The notes under the pieces were generated by a model. It searched no databases. It had not been told where the DNA came from and saw only the letters and a list, made by a program, of their open reading frames with translations. The position numbers and the translations under genes were made by a program. Positions 8,259-15,844 of a stretch of DNA of 64,000 nucleotides are shown piece by piece; within the stretch, counting starts at the first letter, position 1; the number at the start of each line of letters is the position of its first letter. The stretch is taken from contig OY282378.1 in NCBI GenBank assembly GCA_958295835.1, positions 4,675,694-4,739,693 on the forward strand, read 5' to 3'. This DNA comes from an uncultured Gammaproteobacteria bacterium. Its GTDB lineage: Bacteria > Pseudomonadota > Gammaproteobacteria > HK1.

Positions 8259-9055
8259 ACGAACGGTCCCTGCACCGGGCGCTGAAGGCGCGCTACGCGG
8301 TTCCCGGCAGCATCACGGAGCAGGCCGTGGACGGCTTCGTGGCCGACGTGGTGATCGGCGGACGCATCGTCGAAATCCACACCGGGTCGTTCTGGCGGCT
8401 GAAGAAGAAGCTGCCGCGGCTGCTCGAACGCTTCGCCGTGACGCTGGTGTATCCGGTCGCCCAGGATCGCTACATCGTCACGATGCCGGCCGGCGCGGAC
8501 GCCCGCGGCGTCCAAAATGCCCCGGATGCCCCGAATACACCGGATGCCCCAGACACCCCGGATGCCGATACCCCGAGCACCCCGAACACCTTGAACGTTC
8601 CGGATATCCCGACCGTCCCGATCAGGCGGCGCAAGTCGCCGAAGCACGATTCCGTGTTCGCCGTCTTCGACGGCCTGACGAGCATCCCCACCCTGCTGGA
8701 CCACCCCAACCTGACCATCGACGTGGTGATGACGGTCGAGGAGGATGTCCGGATGAAAGGTTCGGGAACAGGAAACCGAGGCCGCAGGCGCAGGTACGGG
8801 CGCGACTGGACCCGCATCGACCGGCGGCTGGTGGAGGTGGCGCGGACGCACCGCCTCACGGGCATGGCCGACCTCTTCGCGCTGGTGGACGCCGACCTGC
8901 CGGAGCCGTTCACCACCCTCGACCTCGCCCGCGCGATGCGCTCGCCGCGACGCCTCGGCCAGCAGGCGGCGTTCTGTTTCCGCGAGGCCGGTGTCAGCGA
9001 GATCTGCGGCAAGGCCGGCAACGCCCTGCTGTACCGGCGCACGGCGAGGGGTTGA
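8228..9055 (+). CDS. nuclease-like protein with Pro/Asp/Thr-rich linker
   Basis: This 275-residue protein has a TTG start at 8228 overlapping the PIN remnant. Residues 1-95 contain VDGFVADVV and IVEIHTGSF, a spacing compatible with a PD-(D/E)XK-like fold in which D and E-x-H would be the metal ligands; this is inference. Residues 96-135 are a low-complexity linker of repeated PDAP/NTP units. The C-terminal part (about 190-275) looks like a winged-helix or DNA-binding segment (MADLFALVDADLPEPFTTLD). I have seen this architecture only in unnamed proteins. The function is unknown. Confidence 0.6.
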   Translation: MEKQSAIGELNERSLHRALKARYAVPGSITEQAVDGFVADVVIGGRIVEIHTGSFWRLKKKLPRLLERFAVTLVYPVAQDRYIVTMPAGADARGVQNAPDAPNTPDAPDTPDADTPSTPNTLNVPDIPTVPIRRRKSPKHDSVFAVFDGLTSIPTLLDHPNLTIDVVMTVEEDVRMKGSGTGNRGRRRRYGRDWTRIDRRLVEVARTHRLTGMADLFALVDADLPEPFTTLDLARAMRSPRRLGQQAAFCFREAGVSEICGKAGNALLYRRTARG

Positions 9056-9135
9056 ACCTCATCCCGAATCCCCGACCAACGACCGCAGGTGACCGCCGCG
9101 GGGATTCCGACCGGTGCCTGGCGTTGTCACCTCTG

Positions 9136-9348
9136 TCATCGCCCGCGCGTGGCCGCCCTCGCAACGGCTTCGTCCATCGCCTCCAGGCTGACCGGGAACT
9201 CGGGTTTCGGCGCCATGCCCTTCAGTTGCGTGACGGGTGCCGTGACGGGAGTAACCCGCAATCTGCCGTCTTCTTCCGGTCTCGGCGGAAGTCCCCCCTG
9301 CGCTCGGGCGACGGAGGTGGCCCGCAAGCTACCGTTTTCTTCCATCAT
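9136..9348 (-). pseudogene. AbrB/MazE-type antitoxin, C-terminal remnant
   Basis: The end of this 70-residue frame, VTQLKGMAPKPEFPVSLEAM followed by DEAVARAA, matches the tail pattern of AbrB-fold antitoxins (LRGM..P..PVS.EEMDEAIA). The DNA-binding swapped-hairpin N-terminus is missing, replaced by 35 unrelated residues. No PIN toxin follows on this strand. It is a likely antitoxin scrap. Confidence 0.4.
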
Positions 9349-9420
9349 GATGTCAACTCATCCATGGAAACCGCCATCTGCCTCGCGACATTAGCGGCTG
9401 TTTGTGGCAGATTCTACCCG

Positions 9421-9432
9421 TAACGTCCGTTA
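9421..9432. promoter_or_regulatory. inverted repeat in front of the RloA-like gene
   Basis: TAACG-TC-CGTTA is a perfect 5-2-5 palindrome ending just before the Shine-Dalgarno sequence GGAGGGG (9436-9442) of the ATPase gene at 9448. It could be an operator or a small hairpin controlling access to the ribosome site. Confidence 0.35.
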
Positions 9433-9447
9433 TCGGAGGGGAAAGGC

Positions 9448-10863
9448 ATGTTGTTGCGCTTCGGTGTGGCCAACCATCGCTCCATCCGCGATTACCAGGA
9501 GCTGTTCCTGAGCGCGTCCAGGCGCATCAAGCGCAAAGGACTGGTCATCCCCGTGCCGACGCTGAAGGAAGCCGCCGTGCCCATCGCCGCGATCTACGGA
9601 CCCAACGCGGCGGGAAAGTCCAACCTCATCGATGCCATGAACGAGATGCGGCGGGCAGTCATCAAGTCTCACAAATCACTGGACGCGACGGACCGTATTC
9701 CCCGGACGCCGTTTCGGCTCGACGACACAACCGAAGCAAAGCCGACGCGGTTCGACTGCACCTTCACCGTGAGCGAACAGGGAGCGGACGGGCGGGGGTC
9801 GGATCAGCCCGAGAGCGTATACGAATACGGTTTCGAGTACACGGCAACGGAATTTTGCAGGGAATGGCTCTATCGAATTGTACGCAAGGAGAGACAGAGC
9901 ACCCAAGTACTCTTCGAACGCGAAACACGAGACCGAAAGGTTCGCGTAAGAGTTGGAAATCAATTACCGGGGGAAAACAGGACGATCGAAAACCTGACAC
10001 GCCCGAACAGCCTGTTTCTCTCGGCCGCTGCGCAGAACAATCACCCACAGCTTACGGAGTTGTATCGGTATTTCGTGGAGAGTTGGGTGGTCATTTTGGA
10101 AGGAGAGCCCCCGCACGAAATCATCGCTGACCGCCTTGCCAGCTACGAACACCTTGACCGTCTCGTGGAGTTGGTCAGCCAAGCCGATATCGGCATCAGT
10201 AGAATCGACGTCAAGGAGGAGGTATACAGCGAAGATGAATCCAGAATGATTCAGGATCTTATCCAAACGATGGCAAAACACGTCAAGGGCAATGATTCTT
10301 TGAGAGATCTTTTACTCGAGAAAGTCCGCCATCGTAAGCAACTCCGTTTCATCCATTCAGCCTCCGAAGGCCGTACCCGGGCATTGGACTACGATTCGGA
10401 GAGCAAGGGGACCCGAACGCTGCTCTCACTGCTCATTCCGGCACTGGAGGCGCTGTCGCGAGGGTCGTTGCTCGTGATCGACGAGCTGGATACCAGCCTT
10501 CATCCGAATCTCGCACGGGCTTTCGTATCACTTTTCAACAAGAAGGATTCCAACCCGCATAGTGCGCAGCTCGTCTTCTCCACGCATGACGTCACCCTTC
10601 TCGGCAGCGGGCTGATTCGGCAGGACGAAATCTGGATGACCGACAAGAACCGGGAAGGGGCGTCCGAGTTCACGCCGCTGACGAACTTCAAGCTGCGCTC
10701 GCGCGACGACATCGAGAGGGCCTATCGTCACGGACGTTTCGGAGGAGTGCCGGCCGCTGACGATTTCCTCGAGACGCAGTCGGAAGGGCCGAGTATTCGC
10801 TTGCCCGCCGTGAAGAGGAAGGAGATCCCGAAGGAAACCCTTCCACAACCGTGCATCGTCTGA
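9448..10863 (+). CDS. RloA-like AAA/ABC-type ATPase
   Basis: A 471-residue ATPase of the RloA/COG1106 type. Walker A (YGPNAAGKSN) lies near residue 50, a family-typical central region contains TRPNSLFLSAAAQNN, Walker B is LLVIDELDTSLHP near 343 and the H-loop is FSTHD near 377. The start has a strong Shine-Dalgarno, GGAGGGG. Known relatives are encoded with RloB or another effector and are linked to restriction or abortive-infection loci. Here the next gene is a glycosyltransferase, so no effector is seen. It is either an orphan or acts with a partner elsewhere. Confidence 0.82.
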   Translation: MLLRFGVANHRSIRDYQELFLSASRRIKRKGLVIPVPTLKEAAVPIAAIYGPNAAGKSNLIDAMNEMRRAVIKSHKSLDATDRIPRTPFRLDDTTEAKPTRFDCTFTVSEQGADGRGSDQPESVYEYGFEYTATEFCREWLYRIVRKERQSTQVLFERETRDRKVRVRVGNQLPGENRTIENLTRPNSLFLSAAAQNNHPQLTELYRYFVESWVVILEGEPPHEIIADRLASYEHLDRLVELVSQADIGISRIDVKEEVYSEDESRMIQDLIQTMAKHVKGNDSLRDLLLEKVRHRKQLRFIHSASEGRTRALDYDSESKGTRTLLSLLIPALEALSRGSLLVIDELDTSLHPNLARAFVSLFNKKDSNPHSAQLVFSTHDVTLLGSGLIRQDEIWMTDKNREGASEFTPLTNFKLRSRDDIERAYRHGRFGGVPAADDFLETQSEGPSIRLPAVKRKEIPKETLPQPCIV

Positions 10864-10914
10864 CCGAGCACATCCGCGGCCGGTAGCGCGATCACCGGCG
10901 GGGACACACGAAGG

Positions 10915-12645
10915 ATGCGGCGGCGGCGGGTGGTGGCGGTAGCGCAGGCGACGCAGCTCATGGGCTGGCGGCGGGCGCCTGCGGTCATCTGGCTCGTTTC
11001 GGCAGTCCTGATCCTCTGGCATCTCGACCACACCGCACTCTGGCACGACGAAGCGTCGGTGGCGGGCATGGGACGCCAGATCCTGCAAGGTCAAGGGCTC
11101 TACGCCTTCGATGGGCGAAACCTCTGGGGCGGCGCGAACGGCGTACAGTTGAACGCCGAGCTGGTCGACACCTTCCCCCCGCTGATGTACCTGCTCACCG
11201 CAGCCGGATTCGCGCTCTTTGGGTACGGCGAATTCGGCGCGCGGGTCCTGCATGCGGTGGCCGGGACCCTCGCGCTGGGGTTGTTCCACCGGGTACTGCA
11301 CCAGCATATCGGGGAACGCGCCCGGCTGATCGTGTTCTGCTTCGCGTTCGCGGCATTCAACGCACAGCTCATGCTCCACTTCCGGTCGGCGCGGTATTAC
11401 GCATTGAGCGTTCTCACCGTCGTTGCGATGATGTGGGCCTACGAACGCTGGTGGAGAGGAGGCAGGACACCGAGCCAGCTCGCGGTCCTCGCCCTCAGCG
11501 GGGTGGCGGTGTTCTTCAGCCAGTACGCGATCGGTGTGGCGGCGATGCTGGCGTTGGCCACGATGCACTGCATCGTCCGTGGGGGCGAGACGCGGAAGCT
11601 CGAGTGGGCCGGGCTCGCCCTCGCCGGGGCGGCAGCGTGCGCAGTCGGTATAGCTTGGCTCGGCTGGCTGGGGGTATTGGGCGATAGCCCCGCGGACAGG
11701 GCGATCGCGTGGGCGCACACATCCGACAAGCCGGAGTGGGGAGCTGCCGCAGCACTGCGGCAGGTGGCGGTGTACGGCTGGACGCTCTTCAGCACCGACT
11801 GGATCTCGTGGCCCGTCGCGCTGTGGCTGGCGGTGTGCGCCACCGCGGCGAGGATACGAGCCATCCGACTTCAGCGGGGAGCCGGCATGGACCCCGGCTT
11901 CGCTGGTGCGGGAAGGCTGATCCTGTTCGGGATACTGTTCACAGTCGCTGTCGCGGTGGTGGGGCCACAGGACCCTGGACGGACGGTAGCAAACGTACCG
12001 TTGCGCTACATGCTCCCGGCGATCGTCTTCGTCCTCGTGTTGAAGGGACTCTTCTGCGAATGGGTCTGGCGCCGGAACCGGTACATGGGCGTAGTGGCCT
12101 TGGCAGGGCTGCTGCTCACGAACGCGGCGGCTTGGCCGCTGCACATCCGGAACGCGGACACGGGAGCCTCGAGCGCAGGCTACCCGCTATGGAATTACGT
12201 GAAGTTCGTCACCCGGCTCTACCCGGACCCTCTCAAACGCGCGTCGCTCTGGCTCGCACAGAACGCGGGTGAGGACGACAACGTCTACGTGGCCGGGAAA
12301 CCCGACATGGAGAATGTCACTTGGTACGCGGGAGGACGAGTACGGATTTGCTGCTACATCGACGCCATGTCGGAGCTGCCGGAAACGACGGTCGCTGCGC
12401 TACCGGCCCCGCTGCGCCGGGGACCGGGGGGGTACGCGCCAGACTGGATCGTGCTCGGCGCACACCACTGGCCGAAAGGCCCGGAGGTGGCACTACCGGC
12501 TACAGCGCAGTTCGAGGGTCCCTGGACGAAGGCGGCAAAGTTCGGCGGCTGGCCGACCCAGTCGGCCCGGCCCGAGCTGAACAGGCACTTGCCCGAGCCC
12601 CCGCACGTGCCCGAAGCGGGGATCTTGATCTTGAGAAGAAAGTGA
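10915..12645 (+). CDS. GT-C fold glycosyltransferase (PMT/GT39-like), membrane protein
   Basis: A 576-residue polytopic membrane protein with roughly ten hydrophobic segments between residues 20 and 420. The first loop holds LWHDEASVAGMGRQI, in which the Asp-Glu pair matches the catalytic acidic motif of GT-C enzymes (PMT/ArnT-like) that use polyprenyl-phosphate sugars on the outer face of the membrane. The C-terminal 150 residues form a soluble periplasmic domain. The start at 10915 has AGGA close upstream; a second Met at 10960 is possible. The acceptor is unknown. It has no visible link to the defence genes on either side. Confidence 0.75.
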   Translation: MRRRRVVAVAQATQLMGWRRAPAVIWLVSAVLILWHLDHTALWHDEASVAGMGRQILQGQGLYAFDGRNLWGGANGVQLNAELVDTFPPLMYLLTAAGFALFGYGEFGARVLHAVAGTLALGLFHRVLHQHIGERARLIVFCFAFAAFNAQLMLHFRSARYYALSVLTVVAMMWAYERWWRGGRTPSQLAVLALSGVAVFFSQYAIGVAAMLALATMHCIVRGGETRKLEWAGLALAGAAACAVGIAWLGWLGVLGDSPADRAIAWAHTSDKPEWGAAAALRQVAVYGWTLFSTDWISWPVALWLAVCATAARIRAIRLQRGAGMDPGFAGAGRLILFGILFTVAVAVVGPQDPGRTVANVPLRYMLPAIVFVLVLKGLFCEWVWRRNRYMGVVALAGLLLTNAAAWPLHIRNADTGASSAGYPLWNYVKFVTRLYPDPLKRASLWLAQNAGEDDNVYVAGKPDMENVTWYAGGRVRICCYIDAMSELPETTVAALPAPLRRGPGGYAPDWIVLGAHHWPKGPEVALPATAQFEGPWTKAAKFGGWPTQSARPELNRHLPEPPHVPEAGILILRRK

Positions 12646-12962
12646 AACCGTTGAACCGCACAGCGCAAGAGCCGAAGCAAACGCCAAGAATGACCCCATA
12701 GCGCATCGACTGGCCCGCGATGGCCGGCGACATCGCCGAGGCCCTGCTCGGCGAGCCGTCGAGCCGGACCGGTCGGGAGCTCCGCCATGAGCGCCGTGGC
12801 TCGCTATCCATGCGACTCGACTCCACGTCACCGCCCGCCCCGCGGTCACGCACTGCGCTGGGTGGCGAGCACTCGAATCGAGTGACGAAGATCTTTGCGA
12901 GGCGATCGCGAACGCGCTCGCCGGGGAGGACTGATGGCAATCCCCCAACTGCATCTGTCCTC
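12646..12962 (+). other. decayed region with a primase-like scrap
   Basis: No intact gene. In the plus frame from 12720 the sequence MAGDIAEALLGEPSSRTGRE and LRHERRGSLS resembles the beginning of toprim/zinc-finger primase-like proteins from phages and plasmids. After about 40 residues the similarity ends. A further coding-like end, SSDEDLCEAIANALAGED and stop, lies at about 12876-12934 in another frame. Confidence 0.3.
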
Positions 12963-13289
12963 CTACACATTTTCCAACCACTTTCGGTTTACTTCCCTCC
13001 TTTCCGTTTTCGTCACCCCCAAACCGTGCTCATCCAGCAGCTCGCAAAGCCGTTCCCCGTCTACCAACTCACCTGTTTGGCTCCGGGTGCCTTGGCCTGG
13101 GTTTTCGCGCTGGGGCTGAAGTGCCCGGTCGTGATGACGATCCCGTGGTCCACGTCGCTCGTCATCGATCCCTGCATCTCGCGAACCCGAAACGATGTCG
13201 TCCTCGATTTCCTGATTCGAGGCCACCCCTCCCCTCTTTCGTAGCGATGCGAGCGTGGCTCTCACCATCTCGTCGTATTTAGGGGCCAT
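12963..13289 (-). pseudogene. Mrr-like restriction endonuclease remnant
   Basis: From ATG 13289 the frame reads MAPKYDEMVRATLASLRKRG then SNQEIEDDIV, an Mrr N-terminal winged-helix start. The middle is in another frame (GIVITTGHFSPSAKTQA), matching the GLIITTSDFS-type segment near the end of the Mrr catalytic domain, and the last part returns to VDGERLCELLDEHGLGV, the Mrr C-terminus. About 200 residues, including the catalytic D and QVK, are deleted. It is an inactive type IV restriction gene. Confidence 0.6.
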
Positions 13290-13401
13290 GTGACGATTCT
13301 CCGGTTGTGGCGCGTCCTTGCCCGCCGGTGTCGTGCCGATTCCTTCTTCGCGGTCCATTTGCCGGTCCGTTCGTCGACCTCTCGATAGCGCGTTCACGCC
13401 C

Positions 13402-13484
13402 TCACCCGCCCGTCTCCGGAGCGTCGAACACCGCCGACACCTCCGCCGAGAAGCCTTCCAGCAGCATCGAGACGGCCGTTTCCC
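13402..13484 (-). pseudogene. 3' part of the Uma2-family gene split by the IS element
   Basis: Reading on the minus strand out of the IS element, the sequence continues GETAVSMLLEGFSAEVSAVF then DAPETGG and stop, the usual end of Uma2 (DUF820) proteins. The GETA codons lie in the 11-bp target duplication and also end the 5' part at 14840. Removing the IS and one duplicate rejoins a continuous frame. Confidence 0.75.
13474..13484 (+). repeat. target-site duplication, left copy
   Basis: GGCCGTTTCCC directly abuts the left inverted repeat. The identical 11-mer at 14840-14850 abuts the right inverted repeat. 10-12 bp duplications are usual for the IS4 family. Confidence 0.88.
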
Positions 13485-14839
13485 CATAAGCGCTAACTTG
13501 TTTTCCGAACTGGTTTGCGTACCATGACACGCCGGTTTGCAACGCGGAGGCTGGCGAGTGAACGAGGATTGGGAAGTGCTGATGGCGTTTCTGCCAAGTG
13601 ATTGGCGCACGCTGGCCGACGACACCGGGGCTCTGAAGGGCCTGCGCAAGGACAAATCGGTCGAGAACCTGCTGCGCACGCTTCTGCTGCACTTGGGGTG
13701 CGGGCACTCGTTGCGTGAAACCGTGGTGCGGGCCAGGAAGGCGCGTCTGGGCGATCTGTCCGATGTCGCGCTGCTCAAGCGGCTGAGGAAGTCGAGGGAC
13801 TGGCTGCACGCCTTGTGCGTGGAGCTGTTCCGCGACTACGGCGTTGGTGTTGCCGACAGCGATGGCTTCGAGGTCAGGGCGTTCGATGCGACGACGGTGA
13901 AGGAGCCTGGCAAGACCGGTGGGCTGTGGCGGGTCCACTACAGCGTGCGCCTCCCGTCGTTGGCCTGCGACTTCTTCAAGCTCACGCCCACCCGGGGTCC
14001 GGGGACTGGCGAGTCGTTCTCGCACTTCCCCATCGCTCCCGGTGACTTCATTGTGGCCGACCGCGGCGACTCGACAGCCAACGGCATCGGGCACGTGGTA
14101 TGCGCGGGTGGTTATGTGACGGTGCGTGTGAACACCGGTTCGCTGGCGTTTCACACGGCTCGGGGCGAGTCGTTCGACCTGCTCGGGGCGGTCACGTCGC
14201 TCAAGCGCGCCGGCGCCGTGCGGTCGTGGCCGGTGACGGTGGTGTCCGGCGATGGGGTGGTGTCGGGTCGGGTGTGTGCGTTGCGAAAGACCCGGGAAGC
14301 GGTCCGGATGGCCCATGAGAGATTGCATCGGACGGCTTCGCGCAAGGGGACGCAGCTTCAGCCCGAGACGCTGGAGTTTGCGCGCTACGTCATTGTATTC
14401 ACGACGTTTCCCGCGCTCATGAGCGCCTCGCAGGTGCTGGAGTGGTATCGCATCCGCTGGCAGGTCGAGTTGGTGTTCAAGCGGTTCAAGTCGCTGGCGC
14501 AGTTGGGGCATCTGCCGAAATACGATGACGAGAGCGCCAAGGCTTGGCTGTACGGCAAGCTGCTGGTGGCGTTGCTGGTGGAGAAGCTGATTCGCCATGC
14601 CATCGCGATTTCCCCCTGGGGATACGACCTGGAGGCGACATCGCCCCCACAGTGCGTGGCGTGACTTCAAGTTCGTGCTCAACCAGGTGATGCGAAGCAT
14701 CGAACCCCCGATGGCGTTGACGCGGATGCTGGGCGAATGGAACGACATCTCCAGAGCATTGGCTGAACCGCCTCGCCGTCGCTTCCCTCAATTGTCGGAA
14801 TACTTCGATTATTGATGAAAAAACAAGTTAGCGCTTATG
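13485..14839 (+). mobile_element. IS4-family insertion sequence, 1355 bp
   Basis: The ends are perfect inverted repeats of at least 20 bp (CATAAGCGCTAACTTGTTTT at the left; its complement at the right, 14820-14839), flanked by 11-bp direct repeats. It encodes one DDE transposase with the IS4 Y-R-E-K signature. Both ends and the duplication are intact, so insertion was recent on an evolutionary scale, but the transposase gene has a frameshift near its 3' end. The element sits inside a Uma2-family gene. Confidence 0.9.
13558..14815 (+). pseudogene. IS4-family transposase, frameshifted near the 3' end
   Basis: The start is most likely GTG 13558, with GGAGG 7 bases upstream. DDE residues are visible in AFDATTV and IVADRGDS, and the YREK motif in EWYRIRWQVELVFKRFK. 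The main frame stops at 14664, whereas the family C-terminus (HSAWRDFKFVLNQVMRSIEP, ending at 14815) is read in another frame. The shift lies between about 14605 and 14650, near the run TTTCCCCCTGGGG. It may be a disabling indel or, less likely, a programmed frameshift; IS4 elements normally have a single frame. Confidence 0.75.
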
Positions 14840-14850
14840 GGCCGTTTCCC
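14840..14850 (+). repeat. target-site duplication, right copy
   Basis: GGCCGTTTCCC, identical to 13474-13484, immediately outside the right end of the IS. Confidence 0.88.
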
Positions 14851-15472
14851 CCCGCCCGTACCTGCCGTGCTCGACGTATGCCTCCCCACGCAGCACCAGC
14901 ACCGTCAGCGTCTCGTCACGCGGGTCCGCGATCCAGTACTCCGGAATACCCGCCTCGGCGTAATCGGCCCGCTTCTCCACCAAGTCCCGGTCGGGGTGGT
15001 CCGGGCTGACGACTTCGGCCACAAGGTCCGCGCCCTGCCAGTAGCGATCCTGGTAGCGCGAATCGGAGCGGTCACGCAGCAACAGAATGTCCGGCTCCCG
15101 GAACTTGCCCTCGCGCACGCGCATCCGCAACGCGGAGAACGCCGCGATGCCGCCACGCGGCCGGATCCAGGCACGGAACAGGACATAAAGAAACGAAAGG
15201 ACGGCCTGATGGGTGGATGTTGGTAAGGGCAGCTCCTCGATGAAGCCGTCGGTGAACTCGACCGGGCGGTTGCCGTGGCCGGTAAGCCACAGGTAGCCCT
15301 CGTCGCTCCAGCACCCCTGGCGCGGCAGGAGTTCGCACAGCAGGATGTCCAGCGCGGCTTGCGAGGCGGCGGCCTCCCGCGGAGCCGGCTCCCGAGGGGC
15401 CGCGGCCGCTTCCCCGGCGCAACGGCTTCTCCGCTCGCCGGGACCGGCACGGGACGCAACTTCGACCGTCAT
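14840..15472 (-). pseudogene. Uma2-family (DUF820) nuclease gene, 5' part, disrupted by IS
   Basis: From ATG 15472 this part encodes a Uma2 fold: SDEGYLWLTGHGNRPVEFTD, then REPDILLLRDRSD, VAEVVSPDHPDRDLVEKRAD and YAEAGIPEYWIADP. The D (EPDILLL), E (VAEVVSP) and K (VEKRADY) positions match the PD-(D/E)XK-like core. An upstream frame extension to 15559 exists but looks non-conserved. The frame enters the IS after GETA and the last 24 or so residues are on the other side. Uma2 proteins are very common in cyanobacteria and other lineages with large repertoires; their biological role is unclear. Confidence 0.8.
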
Positions 15473-15559
15473 TTCGAGCTCCCCCACACCGCGGGCGAAG
15501 GCGGGCATCGTACCCGCGCGCCCATGCTGCCGCAGCCTCGCCGATACCCGTCCCGGCAA

Positions 15560-15722
15560 TCAAGGAACCGCCGGGTAGAAGTGGATGAACAGCGACTCCC
15601 GCTCCCCGAGCTCGATCCGCATCTGCCGGATGGTCTCGAGAAACGGCAGCGACTCGATGTCCCCGACCGTGCCCCCGATCTCGACGAGGCAGACCTCCGC
15701 CTCGCCCGCCCCCCGGCGGTTC
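15560..15722 (-). pseudogene. CTP synthase (pyrG) internal fragment
   Basis: The minus-strand frame reads VCLVEIGGTVGDIESLPFLE, then TIRQMRIELGERESLFIHF, which is the CTP-synthase synthetase-domain segment around residue 140-180 of PyrG. Neither end of the gene is present. An isolated internal piece of an essential gene must be a copied scrap; the working pyrG should be elsewhere. Confidence 0.65.
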
Positions 15723-15844
15723 AGTGCTGGCGCCGCTCGGAGCCGTGGCCGGGGCCGGCCTGCTCTACGCCGGGCTCTTCGCCTGCACACGAAGGCCGCC
15801 GGGGCGATGGCGCGCACCGCCTCCGGGCAGTAGCATCCGGGGCC

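Noticed and set aside
10528..12144. 538-residue minus-strand frame opposite the glycosyltransferase
   Set aside because: Composition-driven shadow rich in Arg, Pro and His; the plus strand has the membrane-enzyme pattern.
13402..14748. 448-residue minus-strand frame across the IS
   Set aside because: It is antisense to the transposase; only its last 24 or so residues are real (the Uma2 end).
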